Source: Pseudothauera rhizosphaerae (lineage in GTDB: Bacteria > Pseudomonadota > Gammaproteobacteria > Burkholderiales > Rhodocyclaceae). From it: a DNA stretch of 64,000 nucleotides. Below, piece by piece: positions 16,970 to 23,846 of this stretch. The notes beneath the pieces are model-generated. The model ran no database searches and had not been told where the DNA came from. It worked only from the letters and a program-made list of their open reading frames with translations. Made by a program: the position numbers and the translations under genes. The stretch is from positions 62,001 through 126,000 of the forward strand of contig NZ_SSOD01000014.1 in assembly GCF_004801305.1 (NCBI RefSeq), written 5' to 3'. Within the stretch, counting starts at the first letter, position 1, and the number at the start of each line of letters is the position of its first letter.

Positions 16970-18169
16970 ATGCTTGACGCTTATCTCTATGCCGGACTGC
17001 GTTCGCCCTTCGGCCGCCATGGCGGCGCCCTGGCCGGCGTGCGCCCCGACGACCTGGCCGCCCTGGTGATCCGGCACCTGGTGGAGAAGTCCGCCTTCGA
17101 CGCCGCGGCCATCGAGGATGTGGTGCTCGGCTGCGCCGCCCAGTCCGGCGAGGACGGCCGCAACGTGGCCCGCCACGCGGCGCTGCTGGCCGGCCTGCCG
17201 CCCACCGTGCCGGGGCAGACGGTGAACCGCCTGTGCGGCAGCGGCTTGGCGGCCATCCTCGACTGCGCGCGGGCGGTCCGTTGCGGCGAAGGCGAACTGT
17301 ACGTGGCGGGCGGCGTCGAGAGCATGAGCCGCGCGCCCTTCGTCGTCGCCAAGGCGGAAGCGGCGTGGAGCCGCGAGTTCAAGGTGTTCGACACCACCAT
17401 CGGCGCGCGTTTTCCCAACCCCGAACTGGTGGGCCGCTACGGCAACGACAGCATGCCGGAGACCGCCGACAACGTCGCGCGCGAACTGGAAATCACGCGC
17501 GAGGACGCCGACCGCTTCGCCGCCGCCTCCCAGGCGCGCTACGAGGCGGCGCGCGTGCAGGGCCGTTTCGCCGACGAGATCCTGCCGGTCGCCGTACCCA
17601 CCGGGCGCAAGACGCCGCCGCTGGTCGTCGCCGCGGACGAACACCCGCGCCCGGGCACCGACTTCGCCGCGCTCACCGCGTTGAAGCCGCTGTTCGGCGG
17701 CGTGGTCACCGCCGGCAACGCATCGGGCATCAACGACGGCGCGGCGGCGGTACTGGTGGGCAGCGCGGCGGCCGGCGAGCGCGCCGGGGCGAAGCCGATG
17801 GCACGCATCCTGGCCGGCGCGGTGGCCGGCGTGGAGCCGCGCATCATGGGCATCGGTCCGGCCTTCGCCATCCCGAAGGCACTGCAACGGGCGGGTTTGT
17901 CGCTGGCCGAGATGGACGTCATCGAGATCAACGAGGCCTTCGCGCCGCAGGTGCTCGGCTGCCTGAAGCTGCTCGGCTTGGCTTTCGACGACGCGCGCGT
18001 CAACCCCAACGGCGGCGCCATCGCGGTCGGCCACCCCCTCGGCGCGTCCGGCGCGCGCATCGCCTTCGCCGCGGTGCGCGAACTGCACCGGCGGGGCGGG
18101 CGCTACGCGGTGGCCAGCCTGTGCATCGGCGTCGGCCAGGGCATCGCGCTGGTCGTGGAACGCTGCTGA
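16970..18169 (+). CDS. Acyl-CoA thiolase, PaaJ/PcaF-like (probable 3-oxopimeloyl-CoA thiolase)
   Basis: A 399-aa thiolase: nucleophile Cys in VNRLCGSGLAAI near 88, the NEAFAPQ motif near 322, GGAIAVGHPLGASGAR near 346 and a C-terminal CIGVGQGIALVVE with the second catalytic Cys near 385. An AGGAGG site precedes the ATG. It cleaves a 3-ketoacyl-CoA with CoA. By position it converts 3-oxopimeloyl-CoA to glutaryl-CoA plus acetyl-CoA, feeding the glutaryl-CoA dehydrogenase at 7404-8576. It is the last gene of the catabolic run. Confidence 0.9.
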   Translation: MLDAYLYAGLRSPFGRHGGALAGVRPDDLAALVIRHLVEKSAFDAAAIEDVVLGCAAQSGEDGRNVARHAALLAGLPPTVPGQTVNRLCGSGLAAILDCARAVRCGEGELYVAGGVESMSRAPFVVAKAEAAWSREFKVFDTTIGARFPNPELVGRYGNDSMPETADNVARELEITREDADRFAAASQARYEAARVQGRFADEILPVAVPTGRKTPPLVVAADEHPRPGTDFAALTALKPLFGGVVTAGNASGINDGAAAVLVGSAAAGERAGAKPMARILAGAVAGVEPRIMGIGPAFAIPKALQRAGLSLAEMDVIEINEAFAPQVLGCLKLLGLAFDDARVNPNGGAIAVGHPLGASGARIAFAAVRELHRRGGRYAVASLCIGVGQGIALVVERC

Positions 18170-18258
18170 ACGTGCCCGTGCACGGAATTTGCGTACCTCC
18201 GTGACGCGCCGGGCACGGGTCCGGCGCGGACATGCCCGAGAGCAAACGGAGGAAAGCC

Positions 18259-19527
18259 ATGAAATCAGCGCCGGGTTTCCTGCTCGCCGCCAAGCGCTGC
18301 GAGATCCACGGCCTGGAACAGCTCGCGTTGACCGCCGAACTGGTGGGCCGCATCGGCCGCCTGGTGCATCTGCTGCAGAAGGAGCGCGGCGCTTCCAACA
18401 TCTACCTGGCCTCCGGCGGCACCCGCTTCGCGGAGCAGCGCGAGCGCATCGTCGCCGAATGCGCGGCGGCCGAGGCCGAGGTGCGGGAGCACTTCGGCCG
18501 CTTCGATACGGAGGCCGCCCCCCTGGCCGGCGGCGCGCGGCTGTTCTCTCGCATCGCCTGGGTGCTGCACGGGCTGGACGCGCTGCCGGCCCTGCGCGAA
18601 CGCATCGCCGCGCGGGCCTTCGAACCCGCCCGGGCCACCGCGGCGTATTCCGAGCTGATCGGCGGGCTGCTCGCGGTGGTGTTCGAGGCCGCCGACACGG
18701 CCGGCGATCCGGCGGTCACCCGCGCCCTGGTGGCGCTGTTCAACTTCATGCAGGGCAAGGAGCTGGCCGGGCAGGAGCGCGCCACCGGCGCCGCGGCCTT
18801 CGGCTCCGGGCGGGCCGGTGCCGAGGCCCAGCAGCGCCTGCTGCACCTGATCGAGGCGCAGGAGCGCTGCTTCCAGGTCTTCGCCGGTTTCGCCGAAGTG
18901 CCGGTGCTGGCGCGCTGGCGGGCGGCCCAGGGCGCCGCGGTAGTAGCCGAGCTGGAGCGCCTGCGCCGGGTGCTGTGCACCGCGCCGCCCGACGGTGCGG
19001 TGGATGCGGACCTGAGCGACGCCTGGTTCGACTGCTGTACCCGCCGCCTGGACGAGATGCGCGAGATGGAGGACATGCTCGCCGCCGGCCTGCAGCAGTT
19101 GTGCGAGCGCAAGATCGCCGAGGCGCGCGCCGACCTGCAGGACCACGCGCTGCGGGTGGACGCCCTGCGCGGCGCGCCGGCGCCGCTGGCGGTGTTCTTC
19201 GAGCGCACGCCGGAGCCGGCCGGCGGCGCCCAGGTGTTGGCCGCGGACGGCCTCGGCCCCCAGCTCGGGCGTTCCGTGCTGGACATGCTGCAGGCCCAGG
19301 CCCGGCGCCTGCAGGCCATGAGCGACGAACTGAACACGGTGCGCGGCGCGCTCGACGAGCGCAAGCTGATCGAGCGCGCCAAGGGCCTGCTGATGGCCCG
19401 CCGCGGGCTGACGGAGGACCAGGCCTACAAGCTGCTGCGCCAGACCGCCATGAACCAGAACCGCCGCCTGGTGGAGGTGGCCGAGGCCACGCTGGCACTG
19501 GCGGATTTTCTGCCGCCGGGGCAATAG
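18259..19527 (+). CDS. nasR: Nitrate/nitrite-sensing ANTAR antiterminator, NasR-like
   Basis: A 422-aa protein. The N-terminal two thirds form a helical NIT (nitrate/nitrite sensing) domain with the typical HLLQKERGASNIYLAS start near 35-50. The C-terminus is an ANTAR RNA-binding domain (LDERKLIERAKGLLMARRGL near 360-380, then EDQAYKLLRQTAMNQNRRL). In Klebsiella NasR binds a two-hairpin leader RNA when nitrate or nitrite is present and prevents termination upstream of the nas genes. A matching leader with terminator lies at 19877-19999. GGAGG at 18249-18253 supports ATG 18259. It is separated from the nrt operon by 500 bp. Confidence 0.9.
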   Translation: MKSAPGFLLAAKRCEIHGLEQLALTAELVGRIGRLVHLLQKERGASNIYLASGGTRFAEQRERIVAECAAAEAEVREHFGRFDTEAAPLAGGARLFSRIAWVLHGLDALPALRERIAARAFEPARATAAYSELIGGLLAVVFEAADTAGDPAVTRALVALFNFMQGKELAGQERATGAAAFGSGRAGAEAQQRLLHLIEAQERCFQVFAGFAEVPVLARWRAAQGAAVVAELERLRRVLCTAPPDGAVDADLSDAWFDCCTRRLDEMREMEDMLAAGLQQLCERKIAEARADLQDHALRVDALRGAPAPLAVFFERTPEPAGGAQVLAADGLGPQLGRSVLDMLQAQARRLQAMSDELNTVRGALDERKLIERAKGLLMARRGLTEDQAYKLLRQTAMNQNRRLVEVAEATLALADFLPPGQ

Positions 19528-19577
19528 CCCGGCCTGGAATCCGGGAAACGGCCGGGCAGTTTGCCGCGGCGCAGCGG

Positions 19578-19714
19578 TTTCCTGCCCCCTTCCCCCCCTC
19601 GCGGGGGAAGGGTTGGGGATGAGGGGGGCGCCCGTCAGGGCGCAGCGGCGGCGGGTGTTGCCACGGCCGTGCCCCCTCTCCCCCGGCCCCTCTCCCGCGA
19701 GGGGAGAGGGGAGG
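19578..19714. repeat. GC-rich paired-hairpin repeat, copy A (inverted partner of 29579-29716)
   Basis: Two stem-loops (CCCTTCCCCCCCTCGCGGGG-type at the left, CCCCTCTCCCGCGAGGGG-type at the right) flank a core CGCCCGTCAGGGCGCAG. By eye, its reverse complement is nearly identical over its whole length to 29579-29716. It lies in the 498-bp gap between nasR and nrtA. Likely a REP/MITE-like element; it may also end the nasR transcript. Confidence 0.75.
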
Positions 19715-19849
19715 TGCGGCCCTCCGCACCGCCACCGTGCGCGAACGCTCCGTGCTGCACTGCAATAGTGCATTCCAGGGATGTCTCGCAGCCTGTCCGC
19801 TGCCCTCGAAATTCCCGTAAAGGCCCACAAAACAAGGATTCCTGATTTC

Positions 19850-19865
19850 TGGCACGCCCCCTGCT
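19850..19865 (+). promoter_or_regulatory. Sigma-54 (-24/-12) promoter of the nitrate assimilation operon
   Basis: TGGCACGCCCCCTGCT matches the RpoN consensus TGGCACG-N4-TTGCW at all but one position, with the correct spacing between GG and GC. The start should be near 19877, giving a leader of about 150 nt before nrtA. This implies nitrogen control through NtrC. An NtrC site was not identified in the upstream sequence. Confidence 0.75.
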
Positions 19866-19876
19866 AAACGATGGGC

Positions 19877-20025
19877 GAGGCTGGACCAACGGCGGTTCGG
19901 CGTTCGAGGCAGCACGGCAGTACCCGAACATCAAGGACAACGGCGTCCATTTCCCTCCTGCGATCACGCGGGGGCGGAGATGGACGCCTTTTTGTTTTTC
20001 CGAACCGCTTTTGCAGGAGTTCAAC
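19877..20025 (+). promoter_or_regulatory. Nitrate-responsive leader RNA (ANTAR antitermination target)
   Basis: The untranslated stretch between the sigma-54 promoter and the nrtA ribosome site ends in a strong intrinsic terminator (19942-19999). An upstream GTTCGG...CCGAAC pairing within about 19893-19936 could form the first hairpin required for NasR-type RNA binding. The exact hexaloop could not be assigned by eye. The nearby nasR gene supports nitrate-dependent antitermination. Confidence 0.6.
19942..19999 (+). terminator. Leader terminator upstream of nrtA
   Basis: GGCGTCCAT pairs with ATGGACGCC (plus inner TTCC/GGAG pairs) and is followed by TTTTTGTTTTT. It lies 26 nt before the nrtA ATG, inside the operon's own leader, so it is almost certainly a regulated attenuator rather than an operon end. 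Confidence 0.8.
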
Positions 20026-21285
20026 ATGAGCAAGCAGAGCAAGGACTTTCCCGGCCTGTCGCGGCGCGGCTTCATCAAGGCCGGCGCGGCCCTGGGCGGC
20101 GCGTCGATGCTGGGCGGGCTGGCGCCCGGCATGGCCTGGGCGGCCGGTTCCGACGCGCCGGAGAAGAAAGAGATCCGGGTCGGCTTCATCCCCCTGACCG
20201 ACTGTGCCTCGGTGGTCATGGCCGCGGTGAAGAAGTTCGACGAGAAGTACGGCATCAAGATCATCCCCAGCAAGGAGGCGAGCTGGGCCGCGGTGCGCGA
20301 CAAGCTGGTGTCCGGCGAACTGGACGCCGCCCACGTGCTGTACGGCCTGGTGTACGGCGTGCACCTGGGCGTCAGCGGGCCGAAGAAGGACATGGCCGTG
20401 CTGATGACGCTCAACAACAACGGCCAGGGCATCACGCTGTCGTCGCAGATGAAGGACAAGGGCGCCATCGACGGTCCCTCGCTGAAGAAGGTGGTGGCCG
20501 CCAGCGCGCCGGGCACCTACACCTTCGCCCAGACCTTCCCCACCGGCACCCACGCCATGTGGCTGTATTACTGGCTGGCGGCCAACGACATCGACCCCTT
20601 CCGCGACGTCAAGTCCATCGTCGTGCCGCCGCCGCAGATGGTGGCCAACGCCCGCGTGGGCAACATGCACGGCTACTGCGTCGGCGAGCCGTGGAACCAG
20701 CGCGCCATCATCGACGGGGTGGGCTTCTCGGTGGCCACCAGCCAGGACGTGTGGACCGACCACCCGGAGAAGGTGCTCGGCACCAGTGCCGACTGGGTCG
20801 CGAAGAATCCCAACGCGGCCCGCGCGCTGACCGCCGCGGTGCTGGACGCCTCGCGCTGGATCGACGCCTCGGACGCCAACCGCAGGGAGACCGCGAAGGT
20901 GATCGCCGCGCGTTCCTACGTGAATACCGACGTGGATGTGATCGAGGGGCGCATGCTGGGCAAGTACGAGAACGGCCTGGGCAAGAGCTGGCAGGACGCC
21001 CACAGCATGAAGTTCTTCAATGACGGGGCGGTGAATTTCCCCTGGCTGTCGGACGGCATGTGGTTCCTCACCCAGCACCGCCGCTGGGGGCTGCTGGACA
21101 AGGAACCGGACTACCTGGGCGTGGCGCGGGCGATCAACCGCATCGACATCTACAGGCAGGCGGCGGCCGCGGCCGGCGTGGCGCTGCCGGCGGGTGAAAT
21201 GCGCGCGTCGAAGCTGATCGACGGCGTGGTGTGGGACGGCTCCGAGCCGGCGAAGTATGCCGGCGGCTTCAAGGTCCGGGCGTGA
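20026..21285 (+). CDS. nrtA: Nitrate ABC transporter substrate-binding protein
   Basis: A 419-aa NrtA/NasF-type binding protein. A twin-arginine signal SRRGFIKAGAALGG near 12-25 is followed by a hydrophobic stretch ending MAWA-A near 44. The mature part has EIRVGFIPLTDCASVVMA and the NrtA-typical QTFPTGTHAMWLYYWLAANDI. AGGAG at 20015-20019 fixes ATG 20026. It captures nitrate (perhaps nitrite) in the periplasm for the NrtB permease. First gene after the regulated leader. Confidence 0.9.
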   Translation: MSKQSKDFPGLSRRGFIKAGAALGGASMLGGLAPGMAWAAGSDAPEKKEIRVGFIPLTDCASVVMAAVKKFDEKYGIKIIPSKEASWAAVRDKLVSGELDAAHVLYGLVYGVHLGVSGPKKDMAVLMTLNNNGQGITLSSQMKDKGAIDGPSLKKVVAASAPGTYTFAQTFPTGTHAMWLYYWLAANDIDPFRDVKSIVVPPPQMVANARVGNMHGYCVGEPWNQRAIIDGVGFSVATSQDVWTDHPEKVLGTSADWVAKNPNAARALTAAVLDASRWIDASDANRRETAKVIAARSYVNTDVDVIEGRMLGKYENGLGKSWQDAHSMKFFNDGAVNFPWLSDGMWFLTQHRRWGLLDKEPDYLGVARAINRIDIYRQAAAAAGVALPAGEMRASKLIDGVVWDGSEPAKYAGGFKVRA

Positions 21286-21305
21286 GCGTGCGGGAGGACG
21301 GGACG

Positions 21306-22232
21306 ATGAGCGTGGCAGCGACGATGAACCGCTCCGGCAGCGCCGGGGCCGACGAGGCGCCGACCGTGGTGCCGATGGAAGCGAAGAAGCCGGAGAAGGC
21401 CGCCGGGGCGCCGGTGAGCGTGGCCGGCGGCAGCGATGGCGGCGGGCGCGCCGGCGAATGGCTGCGCGCGCTGGTGCGCGCCGTGCTGCCGCCCCTGCTC
21501 GGGGTGGCGCTGCTGATCGGGGTGTGGCACGTGGCCACTCTGGGCGGCGGCGGCATCCCCAGTCCCGGCAAGACCTGGGACGCGGCGGTGGTGCTGTTCT
21601 CCGACCCCTTCTACCGGGAAGGGCCCAACGACCAGGGCATAGGCTGGAACGTGCTGGAATCCCTCAAGCGGGTGGGCATCGGCTTCGGCATCGCCGCGCT
21701 GATCGGCATCCCGGCCGGCTTCCTGCTGGGGCGCTTCGCGCTGCTGGCGCGGATGATGAACCCGGTCATCAGCCTGCTGCGCCCGGTCTCGCCGCTGGCC
21801 TGGCTGCCCATCGGCCTGCTGGTGTTCCAGCGCGCCGACCCGGCCGCCACCTGGACCATCTTCATCTGCTCCATCTGGCCGATGATCCTCAACACCGCCC
21901 AGGGCGTGACCCGCGTGCCGCAGGACTACCTGAACGTGGCCCGCGTGCTGAACCTGTCGGAGTGGAAGGTTTTCACCAAGATCCTGTTCCCGGCCGTGCT
22001 GCCCTACATGCTCACCGGCATCCGGCTCTCCATCGGCACCGCCTGGCTGGTGATCGTGGCCGCGGAAATGCTCACCGGCGGCGTCGGCATCGGCTTCTGG
22101 GTGTGGGACGAATGGAACAACCTCAAGGTGGAGCACATCATCATCGCCATCTTCGTGATCGGCATCGTCGGCCTGATCCTGGAACAGATGCTGATGCTGG
22201 TCGCCCGCCGCTTCAGCTACGAGAACCGTTGA
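21306..22232 (+). CDS. nrtB: Nitrate ABC transporter permease
   Basis: A 308-aa permease. After an unusually long hydrophilic Ala/Gly-rich N-terminus of about 60 residues come about six membrane segments. The coupling motif is ALIGIPAGFLLGRFALLARM, and the C-terminal half has GTAWLVIVAAEMLTGGVGIG, both typical of NrtB/TauC-type proteins. ATG 21306 is 20 bp after nrtA. It forms the nitrate channel with the ATPase encoded next. Confidence 0.9.
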   Translation: MSVAATMNRSGSAGADEAPTVVPMEAKKPEKAAGAPVSVAGGSDGGGRAGEWLRALVRAVLPPLLGVALLIGVWHVATLGGGGIPSPGKTWDAAVVLFSDPFYREGPNDQGIGWNVLESLKRVGIGFGIAALIGIPAGFLLGRFALLARMMNPVISLLRPVSPLAWLPIGLLVFQRADPAATWTIFICSIWPMILNTAQGVTRVPQDYLNVARVLNLSEWKVFTKILFPAVLPYMLTGIRLSIGTAWLVIVAAEMLTGGVGIGFWVWDEWNNLKVEHIIIAIFVIGIVGLILEQMLMLVARRFSYENR

Positions 22233-22242
22233 GGAGACGACC

Positions 22243-23046
22243 ATGAAGAAGATCGTACAGATCGAGAACGTCGGCCAGACCTTCGAGGTCACCCAAAATC
22301 GAAAGAAAGGCCGCTTCACCGCGCTGCGGGACATCAGCCTGGACATCCACGAGGGTGAGAGCGTGAGCCTCATCGGCCACTCCGGCTGCGGCAAGTCCAC
22401 GCTGCTGAACCTGATCGCCGGCCTGACCCGGCCCACTTCCGGGGTCATGCTGTGCAACGGCCGCGAGATCGCCGGCCCCGGCCCGGAGCGGGCGGTGGTG
22501 TTCCAGAACCACTCCCTGCTGCCCTGGCTGACCTGCTTCGACAATGTCCACCTGGCGGTGGAGCGGGTGTTCGCCGCCACCGAAGGGCGGGCGCAACTGC
22601 GCCAGCGCACCCGCGACGCGCTGGCCCTGGTGGGCCTCTCCCACGCGGAAGGCAAGTACCCCCACGAAATCTCCGGCGGCATGAAGCAGCGCGTGGGCAT
22701 CGCCCGGGCGCTCTCCATGCAGCCGCGCATCCTGCTCATGGACGAGCCCTTCGGCGCCCTGGACGCGCTCACCCGCGCCAACCTGCAGGACGAGCTGATG
22801 AAGATCCTCGCCGCCACCAGGGCGACGATGGTCATGGTGACCCACGACGTGGACGAGGCGGTGCTGCTGTCCGACCGGGTGGTGATGCTCACCAACGGCC
22901 CGGCGGCCACCATCGGCGAAATCCTGGAGGTCGGGCTGGAGCGCCCCCGCGACCGCCTGGCCCTGGCCCATGACCCGCAGTTCGGCGAATGCCGCGCCGC
23001 GCTCATGGAATTCCTCTACCAGAAGCAGTTGCGCGTAGCGGCTTAG
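22243..23046 (+). CDS. Nitrate ABC transporter ATPase (single-domain, NrtD-like)
   Basis: A 267-aa ATPase with Walker A GHSGCGKSTL near 45-54, signature SGGMKQRVGIARAL near 145-158 and Walker B LLMDEPFGALDAL. The block GLTRPTSGVMLCNGREIAGPGPERAVVFQNHSLLPWLT region is typical of the NrtC/NrtD and TauB group. There is only one ATPase gene and no fused C-terminal binding domain, so it probably works as a homodimer under NrtB. Confidence 0.88.
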   Translation: MKKIVQIENVGQTFEVTQNRKKGRFTALRDISLDIHEGESVSLIGHSGCGKSTLLNLIAGLTRPTSGVMLCNGREIAGPGPERAVVFQNHSLLPWLTCFDNVHLAVERVFAATEGRAQLRQRTRDALALVGLSHAEGKYPHEISGGMKQRVGIARALSMQPRILLMDEPFGALDALTRANLQDELMKILAATRATMVMVTHDVDEAVLLSDRVVMLTNGPAATIGEILEVGLERPRDRLALAHDPQFGECRAALMEFLYQKQLRVAA

Positions 23047-23061
23047 CCTCCGGAGAACCCC

Positions 23062-23835
23062 ATGTCCAAGATCTATCTGATCGGCGCCGGACCGGGCGCC
23101 GCGGACCTGCTCACCCTGCGCGCGGCGAAGATCCTCGCCGACGAGGCCGAAATCGTGCTGGCCGACGACCTGGTTTCCGCCGAAATCCTCGCCCTGGTGC
23201 GCCCCGCGGCCCGCGTGCTGAAGGTGGGCAAGCGCGGCGGCAAGGCGCCGGGCCGGCCCCACACCCCGCAGGACTTCATCCACCGCCTGATGGTGCGCTA
23301 CGCCCGGCGCGGGCGCACCGTGGTGCGGCTCAAGGGGGGCGATCCCTGCGTGTTCGGCCGCGGCGGCGAGGAGGTGGAAGCCCTGGCCGCCGCCGGCCTG
23401 GAGGCCGAAGTGGTGCCGGGGCTCACCGCCGGCATCGCGGTGCCCGCGGCGGCCGGCATCCCGGTCACCCACCGGGCTTACACCCACGGCGTCACGCTGG
23501 TCACCGGCACCGCCGGCGACGGCTGCGGCGAGCCCAACTGGGCGGCGCTGGCGCAGAGCGGCACCACGCTGGTGATCTACATGGGACTCGCCCGCCTGCT
23601 CAACATCGTCGCCCGCCTGATCGCCGCCGGCCTGCCGCCGGACACGCCGGCCGCGGCCATCGCCTCCGGCACCCTGGCCGCCCAGCGCCAGGTCAAGGGT
23701 CGGCTCGCGGACCTGCCGGCCCTGGTCGCGGCAGAAGGGCTGGCCTCGCCCGCCATCGTCGTGGTCGGCGAGGTGGCCGCTCTTGCCCGCGTCGAATCGC
23801 TGGACCTGCCGGCCGGCCGCGCGCTGGCCGCCTGA
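23062..23835 (+). CDS. cobA: Uroporphyrinogen-III C-methyltransferase (siroheme synthesis)
   Basis: A 257-aa SUMT: YLIGAGPGAADLLTLRAAK near 5-23, VRLKGGDPCVFGRGGEE near 90-106, and VTGTAGDG near 150. It methylates uroporphyrinogen III twice using S-adenosylmethionine, giving precorrin-2, the precursor of siroheme. Its place between the nitrate transporter and nirB explains its role: it supplies siroheme for the nitrite reductase. No fused oxidase/ferrochelatase domain is present. The product also leads to cobalamin, which the eut system at the other end of the window needs. Confidence 0.9.
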   Translation: MSKIYLIGAGPGAADLLTLRAAKILADEAEIVLADDLVSAEILALVRPAARVLKVGKRGGKAPGRPHTPQDFIHRLMVRYARRGRTVVRLKGGDPCVFGRGGEEVEALAAAGLEAEVVPGLTAGIAVPAAAGIPVTHRAYTHGVTLVTGTAGDGCGEPNWAALAQSGTTLVIYMGLARLLNIVARLIAAGLPPDTPAAAIASGTLAAQRQVKGRLADLPALVAAEGLASPAIVVVGEVAALARVESLDLPAGRALAA

Positions 23836-23846
23836 AGGAGAACGTC

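Noticed and set aside
14945..18088. A 1047-codon open frame on the minus strand
   Set aside because: It is the antisense shadow of the hydratase, dehydrogenase and thiolase genes. Such long frames are common in high-GC DNA. Its translation is His/Arg/Gly-rich with no domain, while the plus-strand genes have clear family motifs.
18173..18199. Sigma-54-like sequence GTGCACGGAATTTGCG upstream of nasR
   Set aside because: The -12 part fits, but the nearly invariant GG of the -24 element is TG here, so it is not a credible RpoN promoter.
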